Shown here: positions 1 to 7,831 of the stretch, one piece after another | How positions within the stretch are numbered: position 1 is the stretch's first letter | Layout: each line of letters opens with the position of its first letter | Assembly: GCA_015066815.1 (NCBI GenBank) | Contig: SVNR01000015.1 | Location: 1-52,176 of the forward strand | From: Ruminococcus sp. | GTDB taxonomy: Bacteria > Bacillota > Clostridia > Oscillospirales > Ruminococcaceae | Direction of reading: 5' to 3' | DNA length: 52,176 nucleotides | Position numbers and translations under genes: made by a program | Notes under the pieces: generated by a model | What the model saw: the letters and a program-made list of their open reading frames with translations, nothing else | Told to the model about the DNA's origin: nothing | Databases searched by the model: none

Positions 1-307
1 ACATGTTTTCTGCAACAGTAAGATTAGGACAAAGTGTTATTTCCTGATAAACAGTGCTTATTCCAGCTTTTTGTGCATCTCCGGAAGAACGTATGTTTAT
101 TGATTTTCCGTCCATATATATGGAACCGCTGTTTTTCTGATATACGCCTGTCAGGACTTTTATCAGTGTGGATTTTCCGGCGCCGTTTTCTCCCATAAGT
201 GCGTGGATCTCACCTTTCCTGAGAGTAAACTGTACGTTCGAAAGTGCACGTACACCCGGAAATTCTTTGCAGATTCCTTCCAATCTCAAGATAACATCAT
301 CTTGCAT
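1..307 (-). CDS. Sugar ABC transporter ATP-binding protein (3' part cut by window edge)
   Basis: ATPase subunit of a carbohydrate ABC importer of the RbsA/MglA/YtfR type, acting on the inner face of the membrane. The visible N-terminal ~102 residues hold the Walker A motif GENGAGKST and, later, the Q-loop region ([17 protein letters not shown]). The ATG at 305-307 follows a GGAGGCG ribosome binding site. The gene lies 388 bp downstream of the receptor gene on the same strand, with a hairpin between them. Such proteins usually carry two ATPase domains (~500 aa); only the start of the first is seen. The substrate cannot be told from this part. The class is sure; the sugar is not. Confidence 0.9.
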   Translation of the reverse strand, partial: MQDDVILRLEGICKEFPGVRALSNVQFTLRKGEIHALMGENGAGKSTLIKVLTGVYQKNSGSIYMDGKSINIRSSGDAQKAGISTVYQEITLCPNLTVAENM

Positions 308-403
308 TTTTTTCGCCTCCATCATGAATAAAAAAATGTCGGTTTTTGATATTGTAAGATTTGATAGTATTAAAAATATAAAATAATCAGACGCTGATAG
401 TTC

Positions 404-458
404 AAAAAAACGCGGTCCGATACAAGGATTTTATTATCCATATATTCAGATCCGCGCT
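404..458 (-). terminator. Hairpin with T-run between receptor and ATPase genes
   Basis: Read on the minus strand, CGCGG pairs with CCGCG (411-458), with an inner GGAT/ATCC stem, and seven Ts follow (410-404). It lies between the receptor and ATPase genes. I infer a leaky terminator that lowers ATPase output relative to the receptor, as is common in binding-protein transporters. The outer stem is only about 5 bp, so strength is uncertain. Confidence 0.5.
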
Positions 459-562
459 TTATGTGTAATTTTGAAAAATACCAATCAGACTGCCCTTTAC
501 GGTTCAGAATGCATTTTCGGGCTTTCGTATACACTAATAACTCCAAAATCTGTTAAAAAGGT

Positions 563-682
563 ATGCCGGAGAATATTCTGAATTTTGATCCGGTAGATTA
601 TAATGAACGTATCGTTTACTATAAGTTGATTTTACAGATGTTTGATTTTAAACCGGATGCTTCCGTAAAATATGTTTTCTGA
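563..682 (+). other. Short open frame of 39 codons in the receptor-ATPase gap, probably a relic
   Basis: A frame beginning MPENILNFDP and ending KYVF lies antisense to the transporter operon. It has no good ribosome binding site and an in-frame stop at 554-556 just upstream. A palindrome of the TATAGT repeat family (598-624) lies inside it. I do not recognise the peptide. It could be the end of a lost gene or chance. The rest of the 308-695 gap holds only the hairpin at 404-458. Confidence 0.2.
598..624. repeat. TATAGT-family palindromic repeat, short form
   Basis: TTATAATGAACG and CGTTTACTATAA as inverted arms with a 3-nt loop and two mismatches. Located in the gap between the sugar receptor and ATPase genes. 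Confidence 0.5.
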
Positions 683-695
683 TTAAAAAATATCA

Positions 696-1721
696 TCAGA
701 TACCGTACTTATCAACATCTTCCTGAGTAATGGATGAAGCGTCGAAACCTTTTTCCTCCATGATAACTACCTTGGAAGCAGGTGATTTTCCGTTTTCAAG
801 ATCTTTTATGATATCATTGATGTATGATGCCTGGAACGGATTGCACTGTCCGTCATAGTTCCAGTTTCCTTTGAGAAGCTCTTCAAGAGCCCACTTGTTG
901 CAGTCAAAGCCCATAACTATAACGTCTTTTCCGACACCGTGAGAAATATTTGCCTTATCAAGTGCTGCAACTGCACCTCTTGCCATATCATCGTTTTCAG
1001 CGTAGATAACGTTGAAGCTCTTGCCTGAGTCAATTACAGACTGAACAATCTGCTGAGCAGTTTCAGCATTCCATTCTGCTGTCTGCTGTGTGATCATGTT
1101 CCAGTTGCTTTCCTTGCTTACCTTATCGTCAAGAGCGCCTGTTCTTCCGATCTGAGCTGCAGAGCCCATAACGCCCTGAATATGTATTATGTTGTACTCA
1201 GAGAGCTTCTGGGATTCAAGCCATGCAACAGCTGTTTCGCCTTCCTTTGCCATATCTGAAACGATAGAAGCTTCATATAGGTTTTCATCTGCATCTATAG
1301 TACGGTCAAAAAGAATAACTTTTATTTCCTGAGCCTGAGCATCCTTGAGAACAGAATCCCAACCGGAAGTTCCGGCAGCTGAAATCAGCAGATAGTCAAC
1401 TTCATCCTGAATAAACTGCTGTGCATAAGCAATCTGTTCATCGTTCTTAAGACTGTATGCAAAAGATGCATCATATCCGTTTTCTTTTGTGAAAGTAGCT
1501 TTCATGTCTGCATCGTTTGCGGTACGATAGCCTGATTCGTTAGGATCGTTATTGATTATTCCAACCTTGATAAGTTCACTTGATGAACTTGGTTTATTCT
1601 GTGACTGTGAGTCATTTCCTGAGTTTGCTGTACTGCTGCCTTCAGAGTTATTACAGCCTGTAAATGCGCTGAGTCCGAGCGTTAAGCTGAATAAAAGGGC
1701 TAAAGTTTTTTTGATTTTCAT
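696..1721 (-). CDS. Sugar ABC transporter substrate-binding lipoprotein (YtfQ-like)
   Basis: Extracellular sugar receptor of 341 aa feeding the ABC importer. It opens with a lipoprotein signal peptide: a basic start, a hydrophobic stretch, then the lipobox FTGC, with Cys23 as lipid anchor, followed by a Ser/Asn/Gln-rich linker to about residue 50. The body is a type I periplasmic-binding fold (peripla_BP_4) starting IKVGIINNDPNESGYRT. Features such as YLLISAAGTSGWD and IYAENDDMARGA resemble the galactofuranose/ribose-type receptors YtfQ and RbsB. A GGAGG-type site precedes the ATG at 1719-1721. The divergent regulator gene at 2032 probably controls it. The ligand is not known. Confidence 0.85.
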   Translation of the reverse strand: MKIKKTLALLFSLTLGLSAFTGCNNSEGSSTANSGNDSQSQNKPSSSSELIKVGIINNDPNESGYRTANDADMKATFTKENGYDASFAYSLKNDEQIAYAQQFIQDEVDYLLISAAGTSGWDSVLKDAQAQEIKVILFDRTIDADENLYEASIVSDMAKEGETAVAWLESQKLSEYNIIHIQGVMGSAAQIGRTGALDDKVSKESNWNMITQQTAEWNAETAQQIVQSVIDSGKSFNVIYAENDDMARGAVAALDKANISHGVGKDVIVMGFDCNKWALEELLKGNWNYDGQCNPFQASYINDIIKDLENGKSPASKVVIMEEKGFDASSITQEDVDKYGI

Positions 1722-1825
1722 GTTTTTCCTCCTTGATCTCTTTAAAAAAAGTTTTGATAACCAAACGTTTTATACATTGTGAAAATGGGGTAGTAAAACA
1801 CATACAAATTTTCTAACCACCGATG

Positions 1826-1921
1826 TTGTTTAGTTTAATATAATTCTATCATAATACAGTATGTGAAATCAAGAACTAATTTCAACATAATGTTTTGAAA
1901 TTAATTGTGCAAACTAAACAA
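1826..1921. promoter_or_regulatory. Pair of inverted 11-bp boxes in the divergent promoter region (candidate operators)
   Basis: TTGTTTAGTTT at 1826-1836 has an exact inverted copy, AAACTAAACAA, at 1911-1921. The centres are 85 bp apart in the 310-bp region between the receptor gene and the GntR/LacI-type regulator. Position and repetition suggest operators for the regulator, perhaps bridged by a DNA loop. This is inference; each box is itself only weakly symmetric. Confidence 0.4.
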
Positions 1922-1968
1922 ATTGTGCTCTGAAACTGTACATGTTTTGAAAATTTGTATTATGGTTG

Positions 1969-1997
1969 TTGACAAACAATTTTTTTGGATGTATTAT
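1969..1997 (+). promoter_or_regulatory. SigA-type promoter of the GntR/LacI regulator
   Basis: TTGACA (1969-1974) and TATTAT (1992-1997) are separated by 17 bp, about 35 bp ahead of the TTG start at 2032. Confidence 0.7.
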
Positions 1998-2031
1998 ATT
2001 TGTATGGGGTAGATAAGGAGTTGTATTTATT

Positions 2032-3081
2032 TTGAAAAAATATGAAATGTTATCTCTGGAATTGAGAGAAGCCATATTATCCGGAAAGTATCCTGAAGGA
2101 CACAGTCTTCCTACAGAAGAGGAGCTGTCAGTCAAGTACAAAATGAGTCGTCAGACGGTACGAAAGGCGCTTCAGATGCTTGTACAGGAAGATCTCATTA
2201 TAAAACGTCAGGGAAGTGGTTCAACAGTAAAGAGCAGGGATTCAAGTCCTAAGAGTCATATTATAGCTGTAATTGTTACATATATTGATGACTATATTTT
2301 CCCCGGACAGCTCAGTGCGGTAGAGTCTGTTCTTTCTTCAAACGGCTATACGCCTATACTTGCAGCTACCGGAAACAAGGTATGCAACGAAAGAGCCGTT
2401 CTTGAAGATCTTCTCAAAAAACCTATAGATGGTTTTCTTATAGAAGGAACAAAGACCGCAATGCCAAATCCTAATTTTGATTTGTATGCAAAGCTTTTCA
2501 AGCGTCGTGTACCGGTTGTATTTTTTAACAGCTATTATCCGGAGCTTCCCGGTACTATATCCGTCTGCGCCAACAACAAAAGCGGTGGGCATGAGCTTGT
2601 AAATCATCTTTTTGACAAAGGTCATACCAATATTGCCGGTTTCTTCAAGAGTGATGATATACAGGGTCATCAGCGATATCTTGGTTATATATCTGCACTG
2701 CGTGATGCAGGACAGCTTGTTGATGATGAAAAGGTCATATGGTATACAACCGAATCCAAAGAGAGCATGTTCAGGGATCCGGAAAATATATTTGAACGGA
2801 TAGGTGATGCAACTGCAGTTGTATGCTATAATGACGAGATAGCGCTTAATCTCATAAGAGTGTTCAATCAGTGCGGAAAGCGTGTTCCTGAGGATATTGC
2901 CGTCGCAAGCTTTGACAACAGTAATCTCAGTGAAATATCGCCTGTACGCGTTACATCAATGTCCTATGAAGACAGAAACATCGGTTCGATCGCAGCCGAA
3001 AAGCTTATTGACATAATCAACGGAAAAAAAGTTGTCTCAGAGGCGATCGAGTGGACTCTTGCAGAAAAAGAAAGTACCTGA
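2032..3081 (+). CDS. GntR-type transcriptional regulator with LacI-type sensor domain (AraR-like)
   Basis: DNA-binding repressor of 349 aa. Residues 1-70 form a GntR winged helix (LREAILSGKYPEG, LPTEEELSVKYKMSRQTVRKA). From about residue 80 a type I periplasmic-binding sensor follows, with AVVCYNDEIALNLIRVF and VASFDNSNLSEIS. This domain order is that of B. subtilis AraR. TTG at 2032 is chosen because AAGGAG lies 11 nt upstream and KKYEM matches the usual N-terminus; ATG at 2047 is an alternative. It is divergent from the sugar receptor gene and probably represses that operon until the sugar binds. The sugar is unknown. Confidence 0.88.
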   Translation: MKKYEMLSLELREAILSGKYPEGHSLPTEEELSVKYKMSRQTVRKALQMLVQEDLIIKRQGSGSTVKSRDSSPKSHIIAVIVTYIDDYIFPGQLSAVESVLSSNGYTPILAATGNKVCNERAVLEDLLKKPIDGFLIEGTKTAMPNPNFDLYAKLFKRRVPVVFFNSYYPELPGTISVCANNKSGGHELVNHLFDKGHTNIAGFFKSDDIQGHQRYLGYISALRDAGQLVDDEKVIWYTTESKESMFRDPENIFERIGDATAVVCYNDEIALNLIRVFNQCGKRVPEDIAVASFDNSNLSEISPVRVTSMSYEDRNIGSIAAEKLIDIINGKKVVSEAIEWTLAEKEST

Positions 3082-3112
3082 AAATATTTTTAAGTATCTG
3101 AAAACATATCAT

Positions 3113-3150
3113 TATAGTAAACGAAAAGTATTATTTTTTATTTCACTATA
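3113..3150. repeat. TATAGT-family palindromic repeat
   Basis: TATAGTAAAC and TTTCACTATA form inverted ends around an AT-rich loop. It sits between the regulator gene and its terminator and belongs to the dispersed family described in the findings. Confidence 0.6.
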
Positions 3151-3155
3151 ATAAC

Positions 3156-3227
3156 GCTCCTTTTTATCGGACAGAATGATCTTTTTGATAAAATCAAAAA
3201 TCTGCTCTGATAAAAAGGAGCATTTTT
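3156..3227 (+). terminator. Long terminator hairpin after the regulator gene
   Basis: GCTCCTTTTTATC at 3156 pairs with GATAAAAAGGAGC ending at 3221, extended inward by partly paired sequence. A T-rich tract follows at 3223-3227. It separates the regulator from the promoter of the next operon. Confidence 0.85.
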
Positions 3228-3283
3228 ATATGTTTTTAAGGTGTTTTCTTGTTTGTTAAATATCATAAAAAACAATGATTTTG

Positions 3284-3312
3284 TTGACAAATAGAGATGA
3301 AAGTTGTATAAT
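3284..3312 (+). promoter_or_regulatory. Consensus SigA promoter of the DUF4132/MoxR/VWA operon
   Basis: TTGACA (3284-3289), 17 bp, TATAAT (3307-3312): a perfect match to the vegetative consensus. The leader is about 70 nt and ends with a GGGAGGA ribosome binding site before the ATG at 3391. High basal expression is likely. Confidence 0.85.
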
Positions 3313-3390
3313 TAATACTAATTTAGTAAGTATTCTTGTTATAAAACAGGATAATTTTTATAAAACAGTGATGTCAGGGAGGAATAAAAA

Positions 3391-6300
3391 ATGACAGAAG
3401 CAAAGCTTATCGAATACTGGGCATATCAAAAAAACTGGGTTATGGGCGGAGGATTAAGAAACTCTGCATACGCAAATACAAGTTCCGGTATAGAAGCCTT
3501 AAACAAAATAGACAAGTATATTTCAGACGGTGAAGGAGATCCTGAGAGCCTTGAATTTAAAAGATGTGTAAACATGTACTTTGACAATTCAGTTATCAAG
3601 GAGTTTATGAAGGGTGAAAACTCCGAAATGGCAGGAAGAATACTTTACGTTATCTCAAAGCTGTCAAACTATGGATGCTTGGCTGCTTATGGATACTCTA
3701 AAGCTCATCTTGAAGTATGCATACGTTTAGGATATAGCTTCAAAGACATAATGGAGCAGTTTGGCTGGCAGGTCAGAAGAGGATATTTCCCATATCAGGA
3801 TATGGCATGTGACTGCATAAGCTTCTTCGGAGAAGATGTTCTTGGATATATAACAGAAAAACGTCTTAAGGAGTATTCAAAGGCCAAGGAGCATGAAACA
3901 GAGTTTCATTTTATGATCGAGCTTCTTGCAGAAATGATAGCAGCAGAGCCTGCAAAATATGAAAAGCATATTCCTGTTGTGTTTGAGTATCTGGATAAGC
4001 TTCCGTCGTCACTAAGGATTGATATAGTATGTCATCTATATAATATAAACGATCTGACAGTGAAAATTTTCAAAAAATTTGCTTCATATATATCATATGA
4101 TACTTCGGTTTACAATAGCTTTATAAAGTATTATTCTGAAGAGATATTAAAAAAAGAGCTTTATGCTCTCGGGCTGAAGGAAAACTATTATTATGCTTCC
4201 ATAATCAATCATTTTCATAAGCCTGATTCAGTATACAAAAAAGCTCTTGAGGAGTTATATGAAGAAGACGGTTCCGTGTTTACTGATGTTACTCTGAAGA
4301 TTATAAAGGAAAAAAAGTGTTCATCTGAGTGTGCAGTTTATGCTTTCATTATTCTTCTTAAAAACAGCTGCGGTGACAGTGTACTTGAAGCGATAAAGAA
4401 AGCAGTGCCGCATTACATACACGAAATGATTGATGGTATTAACAAGCACTGGAAAACAGGAATAAGCTTTCCGGGTTTTATAAAGCTTATAAAGTCCGAA
4501 GATTTAATGAATGCTGAAGATACAGGTTTTGAAATCAAATTTAAGGTTTACAGGCTCTATAATCCTATAGACAGATATGTTGCTGTATTATCTCTTCTTG
4601 CAGATCACTGTGAACAGGCTTTTGATGTTATCAGAACGCTTATGACTATAGCGTATCGTGATGAGAACGCCAATATCATGGGACAGATATATACTATATT
4701 CAACAAGGAAAGAATGTTCTGGCTCGGAACGACAGAAGAGGAAAACGCTGAAACACTTCTTAAGTTTATTCCGGTAGATGCCTTATTCAGCATTTACTGT
4801 TATGCAAACGCAGGAGACTGGTATGCGTGGTCAATCAAAATAAACAAAGATACAATAAGCAAAGCTGTCGAAGAAAACCCTGAAGCTGCATATACATACC
4901 TGTCCGGTTTAAAGGATATCAAGAGTACAGCATGCTGGCTTGAGGTTTATTATAACTCGGATATCGAAAAGAAGTTTGTGCCTCTTATAAACGCTTTAAA
5001 ATCAAAATCCAAGATCTTAAGAAAAAAATCCTTTGAGATTTCAGAAAACTACGAAACAGAGCTGCGCTCAGAGCTTGAAAAGCTTTTGCCGAAGCTTAAG
5101 GGAGATTCCAATCTTAATGTTACACAGCTTATAAGAAAGTGGGATAACATAAGAAAATTCGGAAAGGATTTTGCCTTTACTTCAAACGAATTTACAGAAG
5201 AATTCTGCAAAGAAAACTTAAACGCAGCTGCAGTAAAGAAGCTTTCGTGGATTGATGAAAAATGCTTTGAAGGAATACGCTTTGCTGATATGCAAAGAGC
5301 AGCTTCTCCTGATGTTTTAAAATACATTCTGAGTGAATATATGATACTTGATGAGCCCTGTCGTCTGAGACTGTGTGACAGAGTTGCAGAAAGACTTAAC
5401 AGCACCGATCTTTGCGAGGCTCTTGAAAATATTTATACAAACTGGCTTGAGGAGGGTGCTGATACAAAACGCAAGTTTATTACTCTGCCGTATTGTATAT
5501 ACGCCTCAGCAAGTCAGATAATTCGTCTCAAGAAGCAGCTTGAGCTCTGGGCAGGTGCGTCAAGAGGTCAGCTTGCGGCGTTTGTAGTAAACAATATTGC
5601 GCTTAACGGCGGAAGTATAGCATTGCTCACAGTAGATACCATATCGAAAAAATTTCCGAGCAACGTTGTAAAAACTGCAGCAAGAGGTGCTATAAAGTTT
5701 GCGGCAGAAACACTTGAGGTTTCTGTGGACGAGCTTGAAGACAAGATAGTACCTGATCTTGGCTTTGATAAGTGCGGAGAAAGAATCTTTGATTATGGTG
5801 AACGTACATTTACTGTATCTCTGATGCCTGATTTTACTTTTTCTATACATGATAATCAGAAAAACAAAAAAGTAAAGAGCATGCCTAAGCCTAACGATAA
5901 GGATGATCCTGTAAAATCACAGGCGGCTTCAAAGGAGTTTTCAGAGCTTAAAAAACAGGTAAAAACAATAGTTGCATCACAGAAACAGCGTCTTGAAAAG
6001 GTTCTTTCCAACGGAAGAACATGGAGTGTTGACAGATGGAGAACACTTTTTGAAGAAAATGCTATCATGCACTGTTTTGCTGAAAATCTTATCTGGGGAA
6101 TATATGAAAACGGAAAGCTTACAGATACCTTCAGATATCTGTCAGACGGTTCATTCTGTGATGCCGACGATGACGAGCTTGAGCTTCCGGAAAATGCAGA
6201 TATAACACTTGTGCATCCGGTGGAGCTTGATGAGGAGCTTACTGAAAAATGGATTACACAGCTTGAGGATTATGAAATAACACAGCCTCTTAATCAGCTT

Positions 6301-6663
6301 TTTGCAAGAGTCATAAAGCTTGAAGAAAAGGATATATCCAATGCCGATAACAGTATATCAAAGTATACAGGAAAGGATACTGTTTCAGGAAAGCTTGCAG
6401 GAGCGGCGAAAAAATACAATATGGAACGTGGGGAAACAGGTGACGGAGGAAGCTTTGACGGATATATCATGACAGATGAAAATCTTGGTGTTTCTATGCA
6501 TATAAATGCAGATATTCTTTACTTTGGTCAGGGTTATGATGAGGATGTCAAGCTCGAAAGTGTGAAGTTCACAAAAGGCGGTGCAGATATAAACCCTCTG
6601 ACTCTTCCGGCAAGGTTTATAAGCTGCTGCCTCGATATAGTAGAAAATATGATTGAAGAATAA
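3391..6663 (+). CDS. DUF4132-domain protein, first gene of a MoxR/VWA operon (YehI-like)
   Basis: Large 1090-aa protein with no signal peptide or membrane segment. The C-terminal third matches the DUF4132 pattern: WRTLFEENAIMHCFAENLIW, then TFRYLSDG, an acidic stretch, HPVELDEE, DYEITQPLNQLFARV, and the end of the domain near FTKGGADINPL. The N-terminal two thirds look all-helical and repeat-like. E. coli YehI has the same domain in the same operon position; I see no clear WGR domain here. The operon order suggests a partner or substrate of the MoxR ATPase. Biochemical function is unknown in the family. Confidence 0.8.
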   Translation: MTEAKLIEYWAYQKNWVMGGGLRNSAYANTSSGIEALNKIDKYISDGEGDPESLEFKRCVNMYFDNSVIKEFMKGENSEMAGRILYVISKLSNYGCLAAYGYSKAHLEVCIRLGYSFKDIMEQFGWQVRRGYFPYQDMACDCISFFGEDVLGYITEKRLKEYSKAKEHETEFHFMIELLAEMIAAEPAKYEKHIPVVFEYLDKLPSSLRIDIVCHLYNINDLTVKIFKKFASYISYDTSVYNSFIKYYSEEILKKELYALGLKENYYYASIINHFHKPDSVYKKALEELYEEDGSVFTDVTLKIIKEKKCSSECAVYAFIILLKNSCGDSVLEAIKKAVPHYIHEMIDGINKHWKTGISFPGFIKLIKSEDLMNAEDTGFEIKFKVYRLYNPIDRYVAVLSLLADHCEQAFDVIRTLMTIAYRDENANIMGQIYTIFNKERMFWLGTTEEENAETLLKFIPVDALFSIYCYANAGDWYAWSIKINKDTISKAVEENPEAAYTYLSGLKDIKSTACWLEVYYNSDIEKKFVPLINALKSKSKILRKKSFEISENYETELRSELEKLLPKLKGDSNLNVTQLIRKWDNIRKFGKDFAFTSNEFTEEFCKENLNAAAVKKLSWIDEKCFEGIRFADMQRAASPDVLKYILSEYMILDEPCRLRLCDRVAERLNSTDLCEALENIYTNWLEEGADTKRKFITLPYCIYASASQIIRLKKQLELWAGASRGQLAAFVVNNIALNGGSIALLTVDTISKKFPSNVVKTAARGAIKFAAETLEVSVDELEDKIVPDLGFDKCGERIFDYGERTFTVSLMPDFTFSIHDNQKNKKVKSMPKPNDKDDPVKSQAASKEFSELKKQVKTIVASQKQRLEKVLSNGRTWSVDRWRTLFEENAIMHCFAENLIWGIYENGKLTDTFRYLSDGSFCDADDDELELPENADITLVHPVELDEELTEKWITQLEDYEITQPLNQLFARVIKLEEKDISNADNSISKYTGKDTVSGKLAGAAKKYNMERGETGDGGSFDGYIMTDENLGVSMHINADILYFGQGYDEDVKLESVKFTKGGADINPLTLPARFISCCLDIVENMIEE

Positions 6664-6710
6664 CTGTAAAGCAAACCTTGTTCTGAAAAATAAAAAGGAA
6701 ATGAAAAGCT

Positions 6711-7820
6711 ATGAATGATATACAAAAACCGCTCGCCGAAATAAAATACAGAGAAGAGCTTGATGCTCTTATCCATAATGATAAAGGTGTAAAACCAAAC
6801 GGATGGCTTCTGTCACCAAAAGCAGTAAGGGATTTTATACTCGGAGCTAAACAGCCTCTTGAGTACAACGGGAAAAAAATAAAAATATCCCAGAAGTTTT
6901 TTGGAGATGACGCACTTGTTGAACGTGCAATAGTTACACTTGCAAGCAACAGAGGACTTATGCTTGTAGGTGAACCCGGAACCGCAAAAACCATGCTGTC
7001 GGAGCTTCTTTCGGCAGCTGTGTGCGGTAACAGTGCCAACACTGTACAGGGAACTGCCGGAACAACAGAGGATAACATAAAGTATTCGTGGAACTATGCA
7101 ATGCTTCTTGCAAAGGGACCTGTAAAGGAGGCACTTGTACCGTCACCTGTATATACAGGAATGAAGGAAGGTATCATAACCCGTTTTGAAGAGGTTACCC
7201 GCTGTCCGCTCGAGATACAGGATACCCTGATATCAGTAATGAGTGACAGAGTAATGAATATCCCTGAGCTCGGAAATGATGGTATGCTCTTTGCAAAACA
7301 GGGCTTCAATATAATAGCGACAGCAAACACAAGAGACAAGGGTATAAACGAAATGTCGAGTGCTCTGAAGAGACGTTTCAACTTTGAAACGGTAGAGCCT
7401 GTAAAGAGCGTCGCACTTGAAAGCCGTATCATAAAGGAACAGTGCCGCACCATGTTTGAAGATGCAGGACTTGATATACAGATAAAGGATGATGTCGTTG
7501 ATATACTTGCTGAAACATTCAGCGAGCTTCGTTCGGGACAGTCCTATGAAAAGGCAAAGATACAGAAGCTTTCAGGTGTGATGAGTACTGCAGAGGCGGT
7601 TGCAGTGTATTATCAGTCGGCACTTAGCGCCTGCTATTATGGCAACGGTGAAATAACCATGCAGCTCCTTACGGAAAACCTTCTCGGTTCAGTAGTAAAA
7701 GAAAACAAGGATGATCTGCCGAAACTCAAGGATTATTATAACGGTGCTGTCAAGCTTAAGGCAGAGCGTACAGGCGGACTCTGGAAAGAGCTGTACAACA
7801 GCCGTACATGTATAAAATAA
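6711..7820 (+). CDS. MoxR-family AAA+ ATPase (YehL-like)
   Basis: AAA+ ATPase of 369 aa. Walker A is GEPGTAKT (about residues 87-94). The Walker B region reads IITRFEEVTR, lacking the usual acidic pair DE and so slightly unusual. The sensor region has IIATANTRDKGINEMSSALK followed by RRF as arginine finger. MoxR ATPases work as hexamers and remodel proteins or insert cofactors, usually with a VWA partner, which is encoded two genes downstream (10195). AAAAGGAAATGAAAAGCT precedes the ATG. The gap to the upstream gene is 47 bp. Confidence 0.9.
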   Translation: MNDIQKPLAEIKYREELDALIHNDKGVKPNGWLLSPKAVRDFILGAKQPLEYNGKKIKISQKFFGDDALVERAIVTLASNRGLMLVGEPGTAKTMLSELLSAAVCGNSANTVQGTAGTTEDNIKYSWNYAMLLAKGPVKEALVPSPVYTGMKEGIITRFEEVTRCPLEIQDTLISVMSDRVMNIPELGNDGMLFAKQGFNIIATANTRDKGINEMSSALKRRFNFETVEPVKSVALESRIIKEQCRTMFEDAGLDIQIKDDVVDILAETFSELRSGQSYEKAKIQKLSGVMSTAEAVAVYYQSALSACYYGNGEITMQLLTENLLGSVVKENKDDLPKLKDYYNGAVKLKAERTGGLWKELYNSRTCIK

Positions 7821-7831
7821 CAGGAGTAAAA

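Noticed and set aside
168-386. Plus-strand open frame at the left edge
   Set aside because: It is antisense to the clear ABC ATPase frame with Walker A motif, so it is a shadow.
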